Shown one piece after another: positions 27,807-37,402 of a stretch of DNA of 64,000 nucleotides. Position 1 is the stretch's first letter, and each line of letters begins with the position of its first letter. Origin of the DNA: JAWXBR01 sp046595995 (GTDB lineage: Bacteria > Bacteroidota > Ignavibacteria > Kapaibacteriales > Kapaibacteriaceae); the NCBI GenBank assembly GCA_046595995.1, contig JBKJNB010000034.1, positions 16,378 to 80,377 of the forward strand, given 5' to 3'. The notes under the pieces are model-generated. The model worked only from the letters and a program-made list of their open reading frames with translations, was not told the origin of the DNA and did no database searches. The position numbers and the translations under genes were made by a program.

Positions 27807-28949
27807 ATGTGCGACCTGTTGCAGCACTGCGGTAGTTCAGCAACAATTAAACTGCACTTAGTGAAAACTCTACCACCGATAGAGCCGCATACAGAAGCAA
27901 AACATAAGCTCCTAAGCCAATACATTGAGTCTTGGTTTGGTGTCATGTCGAACCGTAGAGACAGCCCTACACTCCTATTCGTCGACGGATTTTGTGGTCC
28001 CGATAAGTACGAGGGGGGTGAATCCGGATCACCTACGATTGCACTTCGGTGCGCTGCAAAATTGATCAAGCCGCCACAAAGGGTGGAGTTTGTTTTTATC
28101 GATCGCGATGAAAAAACTCTCGAAGCACTTGAACAGAACATCGCGAGGTTTCGAAAGTTGAGCCATTTTAAGATCACCGTCAAGAAAGGCGACTTCTCAG
28201 AAATCATCGCTGAGGTTGTGGATGCCAAACTCCTCCTAGGACTACAGAGCACTCCAGCGTTCATGTTCGTAGATCCGTTTGGATGGAGCCAAGCTGGACT
28301 TCCGACGATGGCAAAAATCTTTGAATTGAAAAGTGTTGAGGTGCTTTTCAATCTAATGACTGATCATATCAATCGCTTTGCGACAAACCACCCAGATCCA
28401 GATGTTCAGGCTCAATTTGGCAGGCTACTTGGAGATGATGGTGTGAAACGCGTTTCGGATTCGCTGAACAGAGCTGAAGAGATCAGGACGGTCTTTGTTC
28501 AAAACATGCAGCGTATGGCTAGATATGTGTTACCCTTTACGATGGTTGTACGCGGTCGCAAGCACAACGATTTGATCTGGTCTGGGAATCACGTGCGCGG
28601 CAACGCCATAATGAAGAAAGTGATGTATAAGGTGTCTGATGATGTTGATTTCTTTCATAATAACCAGTCTTTCACAGGTCGGTTAGCGCTTGATTCCGAT
28701 GTTCTCGCTTCTGCGGTTTGGAGAGATGTACTTCTTCCGCACCTTGATAAGGCTGGTACTGAAGTTGCAGTAAGTGAGTTGTACACGATGGTCGAGGAGG
28801 GACCTAGGTATCTTGAGGCGCATGCAAGACGTGCTTTGATTGTAGCAGAGCAGCAGGGTGAGATAGCAGTCAATCCCATTAAGGCAGACGGAACGAGAAG
28901 GATTAGCGGGAGCTTCCCACCGACCACACTTGTTCAAATTCGGAAGTAA
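27807..28949 (+). CDS. tcmP: Three-Cys-motif partner protein TcmP
   Basis: This 380-residue protein starts at ATG 27807, 28 nt after the unknown gene. The signature is an N-terminal EAKHKLLSQYIESWFGVM, then FVDGFCGPDKYEGGESGSP, and FVFIDRDEKTLEALE, a nucleotide-binding (methyltransferase-like) beta-alpha pattern. FMFVDPFGWSQAGLP follows in a motif IV-like position. TcmP was named because it occurs beside three-Cys-motif (phage Gp37/Gp68) proteins, as here at 28956. The biochemical role is unknown; a nucleic-acid-modifying enzyme is plausible from the fold. Confidence 0.85.
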   Translation: MCDLLQHCGSSATIKLHLVKTLPPIEPHTEAKHKLLSQYIESWFGVMSNRRDSPTLLFVDGFCGPDKYEGGESGSPTIALRCAAKLIKPPQRVEFVFIDRDEKTLEALEQNIARFRKLSHFKITVKKGDFSEIIAEVVDAKLLLGLQSTPAFMFVDPFGWSQAGLPTMAKIFELKSVEVLFNLMTDHINRFATNHPDPDVQAQFGRLLGDDGVKRVSDSLNRAEEIRTVFVQNMQRMARYVLPFTMVVRGRKHNDLIWSGNHVRGNAIMKKVMYKVSDDVDFFHNNQSFTGRLALDSDVLASAVWRDVLLPHLDKAGTEVAVSELYTMVEEGPRYLEAHARRALIVAEQQGEIAVNPIKADGTRRISGSFPPTTLVQIRK

Positions 28950-28955
28950 GAAGAA

Positions 28956-29699
28956 ATGGCACAATCACGCATAGAATGGACCGAAGCCACATGGAACCCT
29001 TCCGTGGGTTGCAAGAAGGTTTCGTCTGGTTGCGCTAACTGTTATGCAGAGGTGATGGCGCGTCGTTTACAGGCGATGCGTGCACCAGGGTATGAGCAGG
29101 GCTTCGAGTTTCGAACATTACCGGAACGATTGGATGCACCACGACGAATTAAGAAGCCTACAAAGTTCTTTGTGAATTCGATGAGCGATCTGTTTCATAA
29201 AGACATGCCATTCGATTTCCTGGACGCTGTGTTCAAAACGATTGTCGAGACGCCACATCACACATACCAGATTCTCACGAAGCGCGATAAAATAATGGTC
29301 GAGTACTTTCTTACGCGTAATGTGCCACACAACGTGTGGTTAGGCGTGAGTGTCGAGAATAGGAAGGTATTGAACCGCATCGACTCTCTTCGTCGTGTAA
29401 ATGCAAGCATTCGTTTTCTGTCAGTCGAGCCACTTCTGGAAGACCTTGGGCATGTCGATTTCAGTGGTATACACTGGGTGATTGTAGGAGGAGAGAGTGG
29501 AGTTGGTGCCCGTCCGATGAAGAGGGAGTGGGCCCTAAACGTTCAGCGTCAGTGTGACGAGCAGGACGTCGCCTTTTTCTTCAAACAATGGGGTGCCTGG
29601 GGCGAGGACGGGGTGAAGCGCAGCAAGAAAGCCAACGGACGTCTCCTTGATGATAGAGAATGGAATGCCGAACCTCACATCGCAAGGGTGGCAGTATAA
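28956..29699 (+). CDS. Three-Cys-motif / phage Gp37-Gp68 family protein (DUF5131)
   Basis: This 247-residue protein starts 6 nt after tcmP. The three cysteines are Cys19, Cys26 and Cys29 (GCKKVSSGCANCYAE, a CX6CX2C pattern) and would suit an iron-sulfur cluster of radical-SAM type. Further family blocks are FFVNSMSDLFHKD, YQILTKRDKIM, NVWLGVSVENRKV, RFLSVEPLLEDLG, WVIVGGESG and FFKQWGAWGE. The family occurs in phages and mobile regions, typically next to TcmP; no reaction is established. It is the last gene of the operon that starts with res. Confidence 0.88.
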   Translation: MAQSRIEWTEATWNPSVGCKKVSSGCANCYAEVMARRLQAMRAPGYEQGFEFRTLPERLDAPRRIKKPTKFFVNSMSDLFHKDMPFDFLDAVFKTIVETPHHTYQILTKRDKIMVEYFLTRNVPHNVWLGVSVENRKVLNRIDSLRRVNASIRFLSVEPLLEDLGHVDFSGIHWVIVGGESGVGARPMKREWALNVQRQCDEQDVAFFFKQWGAWGEDGVKRSKKANGRLLDDREWNAEPHIARVAV

Positions 29700-29796
29700 C
29701 CGTCAGCCCCCTTCCCCGACCCCTACACAATTGCCCAGTGAGTGCGGCGTAATAAATTGCGCGGATTCTTTCTCCACTCAGCAATGACGGAATTCA

Positions 29797-30846
29797 ATGA
29801 GCACGGCAAATGAACGACTTTCGCAACGCCTAAGAGAATTACCATCGGATGTACTTGCCGATGTGCTGTTAAAGCTGACGAAGGGCAACCCGGCGCTGAA
29901 ACGTGAGCTGGTTGCGCTGACCTCCGATTCGAAGGAGAAGGTCGGAGCGGTGAAGCGCGCGATTGCAGGAATGCGTCGGTCGAAGACGTTCTACGATAAC
30001 CACCAGGCTCGAAAACTTCGTGACAAACTCGATGTGATGCTATGGCAGATCGACACCATTGCAAAAACGGCACCAAGTAACGCCTTCGAACTGTTGTGCG
30101 AGCTGCATGCAAGCGAAGAGCACATAGACGAGAATGTCGATGATAGCATGGACGTAATAGGACAAATCTTTCGAATCTTTATACCCAAACTAGCAGCTTC
30201 GATTACTGCGCGCTATCGCGATGACGCGCACATGACGAAGTGGCTTAACGTTGCGCTCCAGGAAGACCCCTTCAATTCAGGATGTTATCTCGTTGATGCC
30301 ATTGCAACCACCGTTCCAGAAGCCGTCCTCAAGACACTTGCCGACAACATCACCATACGCGTCGACCAACTCCCTCGTATGGAATTCGAAAACAGAAATC
30401 TCGCATTCGTACAACGTCGGCTTCTCGTTGCGCTGGGCGACACAGAGCAGTTCATTGCATGTTGCACGTATAAAGGGAGTATGTCAGAACCAGATGTTGA
30501 GACACTCATTCAGATGTACCTCGACCACGAGCAAAACGTAAATGCTCAATTCTTGATCGACATGCTAGCGAAGAATCGATCTGCTAGGCTTGAGCTCAGT
30601 CGAGGTCCGGCAGTAATAAACAAATTGAATTCAAACAATACGAACGGTACATCTCTGTAGACCGCGACGAGTAGCGCGGAGTTCGTCAGTGCATACTATC
30701 GCGACCGATTTCTTGCAAAGCCGAGTGAACAGTCCTTGAAGGCGCTTTGTCGCAATCTTCGCGAAGAAGAAGTAGAGGTGATTCTAGACGAACTCCTAGA
30801 CGAGATGCAGGAGCTTAGCGCACACAACATGGGCAGACTCCGGTAA
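29797..30846 (+). pseudogene. Truncated DUF6880-like gene (copy 2) with in-frame stop
   Basis: The intact part (29797-30660, 287 aa) opens with ERLSQRLRELPSDVLADVLL and continues through AFELLCELHASEE to QMYLDHEQN, then degenerates. After TAG 30658-30660 the same frame continues with YYRDRFLAKPSEQSLKALCR to TAA at 30844-30846, matching the RFLAQPS region of copies 3 and 4. The last third is missing. At about 30835 the sequence changes into the 3' part of a propeller-like gene, so a deletion joined two paralogue families. A 287-aa product could still be made. Confidence 0.75.
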
Positions 30847-30849
30847 AAC

Positions 30850-31427
30850 TTATCGGCTCACACGCAATCGAGCTGTCATCGTCTCAATTCATGACAACGG
30901 CCGTGTAGACTCCACCGCAGTTCCAGTAAACCTCCAAACGTCCTTGGCACGGTGGTCGTGGTCGCACAGCGGACGCGTACTAACGATAGTCAGCGGTGAC
31001 ACGCTCGTATCAATCGATGTCGTGACAGGCAGCCGATTACGAGAGTACTACGGTGCACCTTGGCACAAGAAGCTTAGCCCCTCCGTCGAAATCCAATGTC
31101 TCGTAGCACACGTCGATGGAAGGCTCGTTGGTTCTCTACCGGGTGGTTGTGTCACAACATTCCCTGGTGTTACGCCGCCTCTAGTGTCATCCATTGCAGA
31201 TCCTTCACGATCCCTTCGTCCATTACAAATTCAGGGCTCCCGCATCGCCGATGCAATTCCGCAATCACGCGTAGCAGTGCACTCTCTCTTAGGCGCTGTT
31301 GTCATGGAAGGTGTTATTGATGAAAGCGGCGCATGGGGACTTTGATGGTAAGGGGCTGCCGCATGGGGCTTATGTCGTGGTGTACTCGACGATCCACGGC
31401 GTGCAAAGTGGCCGCTTGCTTAGATAA
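30850..31427 (+). pseudogene. 3' fragment of a propeller-like T9SS gene (family A, broken copy)
   Basis: Translation from about 30830 gives DSGKTYRLTRN, then RWSWSHSGRVLTIVSGDTLV, SIDVVTGSRLREYYGAPW and GRLVGSLPGGCVTTFPGV, matching the C-terminal third of the proteins at 10227 and 31492. After GAWGL the frame shifts at about 31340 and resumes as FDGKGLPHGAYVVVYSTIHG to TAA 31427. There is no start or N-terminal domain. It is non-functional debris of a third family member. Confidence 0.8.
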
Positions 31428-31491
31428 GAATTTGTATAGGTCCGTAGTACCGCACGTACCGGTATCTTGCTCTCGATGACAACATTGAATA

Positions 31492-33705
31492 TTGTCTACG
31501 GAGTATCCCTTGCAGTCGCTTAAGTGTTCGAACATCATAGCGCTATTGATCGCCTTCACACTTACCATGATGTGCGCGCGCGCGACGGAGTGGCCGACCT
31601 TGCGTTATTGGCCCGGGAGTTTCGCACCGCCAGACGCAGTGCGTTTGTCGAGCGATGGCAAGTACATCACGCTCACGTCACCTTACCATGTCGTGGTGAT
31701 TGATGTGGAGTCGAAGTTCTGTGTGTTCACGATGGAGTTTGCCCTAATTGATGGAGTGAACTTCCAGCCGAATTGGCCGAGGCGCATTGCATCAGTGTCG
31801 GAATCGGGCGATGAGTTTGTGGTTGTAGATACAGCCGGACGCGTTGCATGGTACCATGTAGGGAATACACTGCCGTGGAAATCTCATACCATAGGTATTA
31901 ACCTTTTTGAGCATGTGCGGATGATCGACGACACCACCGTCATTGTTGGTAGTCAATACGAAGTGGTTGTGTGCAGAGCAACTGCTGCTCAACCACAGAT
32001 CGTCAAAACGCAGATTCCCGCCGAGCAATGGCTGAGAGACTCGCTTGCCTATGTAAAGTATGCAGTACGCGATAGTATAGGTTTTTTCAATCCGTTTGAC
32101 TCTACATTCCTCTGGGCTACGAAGGGTGAAGTGTTCGGAGTGGATGAACAGGGTCGCGTAATTGTGTACGTAGACGAATCTGTTTACGCGCACGATGCTA
32201 AGTCCGGATTGCGCACGCTGATCATCGACTCGCTTCGTTTTCCTAGGCGTCAATTAATTCGCAGAAGATTTCTTCCTATCCATAGAGAAGTCGTCGACTT
32301 GCGCGATAACAGCAGAATGCCGAATGTGTGGGAGGTAAGGGATGTGCTCGCGAATGGTATGATGATTACGAGCGACAATAACATTCCAACCATCTTTATT
32401 GATCGTCTCGGTGGTGAAGCCGACACTATCCCGGTGCTAATAGGTCAGCTGTATTCGCACACGCAGGATCCGCTCGACTCGACGATTTATGCTTTTGTCG
32501 GAGGCGGGTATGCCAATGGTTTCGGACAGATTGGAAACTATGCTTCGATAAAACCGAATGCCATTTGGACCCCCGATGCTGGTGGTTACGTAACCACGCT
32601 CAGCCCCTTTCGCATGATTCGCGACACGGCAGTCGTGTTGTTTACGGTTTCACCGGAAGGCACCAACGGACCCCGCAGCGAAGGATACATGACCTTCGAA
32701 GACTTTCACTCCAAAGGTCCAACCGCCAAGGTCGCTATTGAACCGCAGACATACAGCAATCTGCGCGAGCACTTCTTTCGGTTTTCACAAGATGGTGACA
32801 CGCTATCTCTCGCGAGTGACCGCGTAGACGCAAAAGGCTGCATGCACACTACAACCAATCAGTACCCCATAAACTCGACCGCAACGGGCTTCGTGCCCGG
32901 TACGAGGTACTATGTCTTTGCCTCGAAAAGATTTCACCTATACGACTGCTCAGATGTCATAGCACTGCCATTCAACGTCATCTCGCTCTCACTACATCAA
33001 GACCGCGTCGTCGGGCGTGCCGATGGTAGTGTCGTCATGGCATCCGTGTCCGCTCCCACGCACCATTACGCAACCGTTGCCTCATCACAACCAAGGCATC
33101 ACACGTGGTCTCAGGCAGGCACAACCTTTCGTTTCACCACAGATATGCGGAGCGTCATCTCGATGTATTCGACTGGCCAAGTGAGGGAGCTGCAACTCCC
33201 CGCATCATTTCCTTCTGACTCTGCTTCTGCATGGTGGTGGTCACATGATGGCAGTGTGGTAACGATCCACTCCATGGATACGATCGTTTCCATCGACGTC
33301 GAGACTGGCGATGTCCTCCGAGATTACGTCAACATTCCGTGGCGAGCGGGAAATCAGAAATTCTATCAAGTTGTCTATCGAGTGTCAGAACTCGACGCTC
33401 GCATCCTCGTCTCAATGCCCAGCGGCAGCCTTGCCATGGTCCCAGGTCTTGCAATCAACGGCCGCACTTCGGTGCACGAGGAACGGTCGTACGCTGCACA
33501 CGAACTGAGTCAGGCCCTGACCATCAACAACGCTCTCGGCAACAGCGAGGTGCGGATCTACTCCGTTCACGGCATCGAGGTGCAGCGTGCAGTTACCGAC
33601 GCTAATGGTCACATCACGCTCGCTGATAAGGGTCTGCCGCATGGGGCTTACGTGGTGGTGTACGAGACAATGCGCAGAGTAATTAGCAGAATGCTACTGC
33701 GTTAG
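31492..33705 (+). CDS. Secreted propeller-like protein with T9SS-type C-terminus (family A, copy 2)
   Basis: This 737-residue protein starts at TTG 31492, the only start that keeps the signal region (CSNIIALLIAFTLTMMCARA). Propeller-like repeats include RLSSDGKYITLTSPYHVVVI, SVSESGDEFVVVDTAGRVAW and WWWSHDGSVVTIHSMDTIVS. The end (SEVRIYSVHGIEVQRAV, GLPHGAYVVVYETMRRV) is sorting-domain-like. It is the closest intact relative of 10227-12437 and lies directly after the broken third copy, so the two arose by tandem duplication. The function is unknown. Confidence 0.8.
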   Translation: MSTEYPLQSLKCSNIIALLIAFTLTMMCARATEWPTLRYWPGSFAPPDAVRLSSDGKYITLTSPYHVVVIDVESKFCVFTMEFALIDGVNFQPNWPRRIASVSESGDEFVVVDTAGRVAWYHVGNTLPWKSHTIGINLFEHVRMIDDTTVIVGSQYEVVVCRATAAQPQIVKTQIPAEQWLRDSLAYVKYAVRDSIGFFNPFDSTFLWATKGEVFGVDEQGRVIVYVDESVYAHDAKSGLRTLIIDSLRFPRRQLIRRRFLPIHREVVDLRDNSRMPNVWEVRDVLANGMMITSDNNIPTIFIDRLGGEADTIPVLIGQLYSHTQDPLDSTIYAFVGGGYANGFGQIGNYASIKPNAIWTPDAGGYVTTLSPFRMIRDTAVVLFTVSPEGTNGPRSEGYMTFEDFHSKGPTAKVAIEPQTYSNLREHFFRFSQDGDTLSLASDRVDAKGCMHTTTNQYPINSTATGFVPGTRYYVFASKRFHLYDCSDVIALPFNVISLSLHQDRVVGRADGSVVMASVSAPTHHYATVASSQPRHHTWSQAGTTFRFTTDMRSVISMYSTGQVRELQLPASFPSDSASAWWWSHDGSVVTIHSMDTIVSIDVETGDVLRDYVNIPWRAGNQKFYQVVYRVSELDARILVSMPSGSLAMVPGLAINGRTSVHEERSYAAHELSQALTINNALGNSEVRIYSVHGIEVQRAVTDANGHITLADKGLPHGAYVVVYETMRRVISRMLLR

Positions 33706-33708
33706 AAA

Positions 33709-34249
33709 TCAGCGGACCACAAACACAGCATGGTAAAAAAGGTGAACGTTCAAGACGTCGTCGATGGGATTCGGGTAGACAACCACACCGTTGAGAACGT
33801 CTGGCGATGCAGGATTGTGTTCGCCTTCGTTGCCTGCGTCACCATCGGCGATGTCGGTCGTTTCTTGCATGAGAGTGCGGAATGCATCAAACGTCGTTGA
33901 ATCCATGAGCCTTGAGTTTAGCTGATGTGCGAGAGACATCACACCCACTGTTGCATAGCCGCCATTATCACTAATGACGACTGAGGATCCGCTTTCACCA
34001 GGAATGCCGAGGTTGTCGGAGGAGTAGAAGTATTTCGCACCTAGCAGGGTACGTGAGAGTGATTAGGTATTCTTTTGCGGGGCTCATGCGAAGGGTCTTG
34101 CCCTTCATCAAACTATCGTGTGGTAGTTGCGTCGGAAGTTCATCGCGTCCGGGCAATGTCCATCGATTCCACGACGTCGACCCCTGTTTCCATACAATAC
34201 TTTCAACAACCGGAACAGAATCCGTGACATTCAGCACGTAGTCGTGCAT
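33709..34249 (-). pseudogene. Degraded trypsin-like serine protease with partial T9SS tail
   Basis: One minus-strand frame reads SSDNLGIPGESGSSVVISDN then GGYATVGVMSLAHQLN, the neighbourhood of a trypsin-family active serine (GESGSS in place of GDSGG). It continues to DVLNGVVVYPNPIDDVLNVH, the opening of a T9SS sorting domain that stops early. The upstream part (MHDYVLNVTDSVPVVESIVW, SPAKEYLITLT) is in another frame, so at least one frameshift lies near 34040. The N-terminal domain is absent. The region 34250-34483 shows no gene I can support. Confidence 0.6.
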
Positions 34250-34483
34250 ATACAGGTATCGCTGCCCACAGGATGTATTGGTTAACGCATTCTGATTCCG
34301 TCACGCTCGCATGCATACGGCACACGGTATTGGATAACCTCATGAGGAGCTTTCGCTGATCACGACGCGCGACTTGATATTAGCGGTCCCGTACACACGA
34401 TGATCTCGACACTCATCCGCGTTGAAATTTTTGCTGGTTAAGTTGCGCGTATGACCCGTCGCCTTACCTATAGCAGACTACTA

Positions 34484-35899
34484 ATGAGCACAGAGGGAGA
34501 ACGACTTTCGCAGAGACTACGCGAACTGCCCAGCGATGTGCTGGCAGAGGTCTTGGTCCGTCAGACGAAGGGCAATCCCCGGCTGAGACAAAAGCTGGTG
34601 GATTTAACTTCCAGCGAACAAGAAAAGGCGAGTGGTGTGGTGCGGACTCTTGCCGGTATCCGTCGTGCCAAGCCGGTTCGAGATGAGCTTGAGATTTCGA
34701 AGCTCGTAGGTAAACTCATTGGAGTGCTTGACGCGATTCGTTCTGTGGCTGATACATCGGCCCCAAGGGCCTTCGAGTTGATATGCGAGTTTATCGCACT
34801 TGATACCATCATCTTCAGCAGTGTTGGCAATACGGCGCACATGCTTGAGTACAGTTTTAATGAAGATGCACCACGTCTTGCAGCACATATAGCATTGGGA
34901 TACAACGACAGCGACCACACGTGCATGTGCCTGATGCCCCTTCTAGAAGAAGACCCGATCGGTGCACGCTGCTCCCTCATTCAACACTTACATTTAGCGG
35001 TTCCCGAATCGGTGATGCGTGCAGCACTCGACTTTGTTGATGAACGCTTGCAGATGCGGTCGGCAAGCACTAGCTTGGATAGAGCTGACCTGTTTTACGT
35101 AAAGCGGGTAATACTCATCGGACTTTGCGACACCGACGGATTTATTGCATGGTGCACGCATGCGGGTGTTCTCGATGCTACCGACACGCTTGCTCTGGTG
35201 CAGATGTACGTCGACCGTAAAGAGTACGATCTCGCGCAGCGTTGGCTAAGTACGTTGAAAGCCAACATGAACCTTTTTTCGGAGCGCCATCGGCTGCAGG
35301 TTGCAATTAATACCGGTTGCGGACGCGAAACGCCCATCAGCTCGTATTACAGCGAGCGTTTCCTCGCTCAACCGAACGCCATGACGTATGCACCACTTGC
35401 AAGACACCTGAGTGCTACCGAGCTCGAAGGCATCCACGACGATTTACAGATGCAAGTCGCGAATGCTCCAAAACTTCTGGCAAGTTCGCTCAAGGTGCTC
35501 ATTATTGCTGGACGTGGCAAGGCAGCGGAGGACATGGTTGCAAAGCGCAATACGATGAACGACGCAGACTGTCGGTGGCCCCTCATTGCGAAGTCGTTCG
35601 AGGATGCAAACCTTCCTTTCGGTGCGTGTGTGGCATACCGACTAGCCCTCGACAACATCCTGGAGCGCCGGAACAAAGCGCAGTATTACAATGCAGCAAC
35701 GTACTACGCGAGTATGTGGGAGCTAGCACTCAAAGTCACCGACTGGCGCGGCCTGTCCGATCACTCGGCGTACATCGCAGATATCTTCGAGCGCTACGCG
35801 GACAGGAAAAATTTTTGGCTCTCGGCAGAGTACACGCTCACACCTCCAACAGTCTCCCGCTTCACCTTACCGTTGAAGCAACGTCATAAATTTCGCTAG
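34484..35899 (+). CDS. DUF6880-like helical protein (copy 3)
   Basis: This 471-residue protein starts at ATG 34484 (MSTEGERLSQRLRELPSDVL); an in-frame ATG at 34451 lacks family support. Helical landmarks are GNPRLRQKLVDLTSSEQEKA, AGIRRAKPVRDELEISKLVG, AFELICEFIALD, VQMYVDRKEYDLAQRWL and RFLAQPNAMTYAPLARHLS. It stops 1 nt before the next paralogue, so copies 3 and 4 form a tandem operon. The family function is unknown. It has no signal peptide or transmembrane segment. Confidence 0.75.
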   Translation: MSTEGERLSQRLRELPSDVLAEVLVRQTKGNPRLRQKLVDLTSSEQEKASGVVRTLAGIRRAKPVRDELEISKLVGKLIGVLDAIRSVADTSAPRAFELICEFIALDTIIFSSVGNTAHMLEYSFNEDAPRLAAHIALGYNDSDHTCMCLMPLLEEDPIGARCSLIQHLHLAVPESVMRAALDFVDERLQMRSASTSLDRADLFYVKRVILIGLCDTDGFIAWCTHAGVLDATDTLALVQMYVDRKEYDLAQRWLSTLKANMNLFSERHRLQVAINTGCGRETPISSYYSERFLAQPNAMTYAPLARHLSATELEGIHDDLQMQVANAPKLLASSLKVLIIAGRGKAAEDMVAKRNTMNDADCRWPLIAKSFEDANLPFGACVAYRLALDNILERRNKAQYYNAATYYASMWELALKVTDWRGLSDHSAYIADIFERYADRKNFWLSAEYTLTPPTVSRFTLPLKQRHKFR

Positions 35900-35900
35900 T

Positions 35901-37295
35901 ATGAGCAAGGCCACCGACAAGCTGTTTCAACGTCTGCGCAATCTTCCGAGCGATGTGCTTGCAGATATACTCCTGGACCTAACGCACGACAAGCCTTTGC
36001 TGAAAAACGAGTTGGTAATCCTGACTTCCGACAGCACCGAAATAACGAGTACCATAAAGCGTTCGATTGCGGGACTCAAACGGTCGACTGCGTTTCACGA
36101 CTACAGCAAGGCTAAAAAGTACAAGAACAAACTCGAAGACATCCTCAAACAGATTGCATCGGTTTCCGAATCATCGCCCGCAAAAGCCTTCGAGCTTGTC
36201 TGCGAGTTCATGACCATCGACGGCGTGACACTTGACAATGTCGACGACAGCTCGGGCTATGTTGGCGATGTGTTTCGCGTCGCTGCCCCAGCACTTGCAG
36301 CAAAGATTGCAATGCGCAACACCGATGACGTCCACATGGCCAAGTGGCTATGCACAGCTCTGAATGAAGACCCCTTCAATGCGCGGTGTTACTTCGTCGA
36401 CGCATTGGCAACTGCTGTTCCGGAGTCCGTCATGCAAGCGGCGCACGACTACGTCACCCCGCGTGTCGAAAGCACACCACGCAACGACCTCTACGAAGAC
36501 CGTCAGCTTGCATTCGTACTGCGCTCCATCATTGTCGCCCTGGGCAACATCGAACGCTACCTAGACTTCTGTACACACAATGGTGAGATCTCTTCAACGG
36601 ACATCCTTGCCGTGGTACAAATGCACATCGATCACGAACAGTTCGAAGCCGCAGACAAGTGGCTCGACAGGCTTACCATCGACCGCAATGCAGACCACGG
36701 ACGCATCTTTCAACTGCACATGATTATCGACAAAGCGCTGGGCCGCACAGCACGCGTAAAAGAACACGTCCGCAACCGATTCCTCGCCCAACCCTCGCAG
36801 CAGTCGTTCATCCAAGCCTCTGAACACCTCTCCGAAGCAGAAACACAAAGAATGCTCGACGCCCTCATGTTACAGGTTCAAATCACAAAGCCCCTTCACC
36901 TTTCAGCGTTGTTACACCTCATCACCATTGGTAAGGGGGCTGAGCTCGAGGGGCTTGTAGCGAACTACAAGTCTGATGACCATTACGACTTCTACGCATG
37001 GTCGAACATCGCCAGAGCGTTCGAGAAAGCGCACCTTCCCCTCAGCGCCTCTGTTGTTTTTCGCACGTTGCTCGATGACATTCTGAGTCACGCGCGTTCC
37101 AACGCTTATCACATCGCGGTTTACTATTATGGTACGTTGTGGACACTTTCCTCCCACGTTCATGATTGGCGCGGTCTTCCCGACAACGATACGTACATGG
37201 CCACCGTTGCGAACGCACACTCCGCCAAATCAAGCTTCTGGATGCTAGCCGAAGGCACCCCGAAACCTCCACGTGTTTCAAAGTTCAAACTGTAG
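35901..37295 (+). CDS. DUF6880-like helical protein (copy 4)
   Basis: This 464-residue tandem paralogue of copy 3 opens KLFQRLRNLPSDVLADILLD and contains SIAGLKRSTAFHDYSKAKKY, AFELVCEFMTIDG and SSGYVGDVFRVAAPALAAKI. These fit the DUF6880 pattern best of the four, particularly the short acidic DNVDDSSG turn. The C-terminus is WRGLPDNDTYMATVANAHSA and SFWMLAEGTPKPPRVSKFKL. It is translationally close-coupled to copy 3. The family's role is unknown; proximity to a restriction operon makes a defence link conceivable, but copies 3 and 4 are 5-6 kb away from it. Confidence 0.78.
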   Translation: MSKATDKLFQRLRNLPSDVLADILLDLTHDKPLLKNELVILTSDSTEITSTIKRSIAGLKRSTAFHDYSKAKKYKNKLEDILKQIASVSESSPAKAFELVCEFMTIDGVTLDNVDDSSGYVGDVFRVAAPALAAKIAMRNTDDVHMAKWLCTALNEDPFNARCYFVDALATAVPESVMQAAHDYVTPRVESTPRNDLYEDRQLAFVLRSIIVALGNIERYLDFCTHNGEISSTDILAVVQMHIDHEQFEAADKWLDRLTIDRNADHGRIFQLHMIIDKALGRTARVKEHVRNRFLAQPSQQSFIQASEHLSEAETQRMLDALMLQVQITKPLHLSALLHLITIGKGAELEGLVANYKSDDHYDFYAWSNIARAFEKAHLPLSASVVFRTLLDDILSHARSNAYHIAVYYYGTLWTLSSHVHDWRGLPDNDTYMATVANAHSAKSSFWMLAEGTPKPPRVSKFKL

Positions 37296-37402
37296 TTGCT
37301 AGTCGGTCAAGTCGCGGTACAGCTAATGGTAATCCTACAATGAAAAGTACGACTTCACGCGGAGCTTCACACGAACAGATGCAGCCACCGTAGAGGACTA
37401 GG

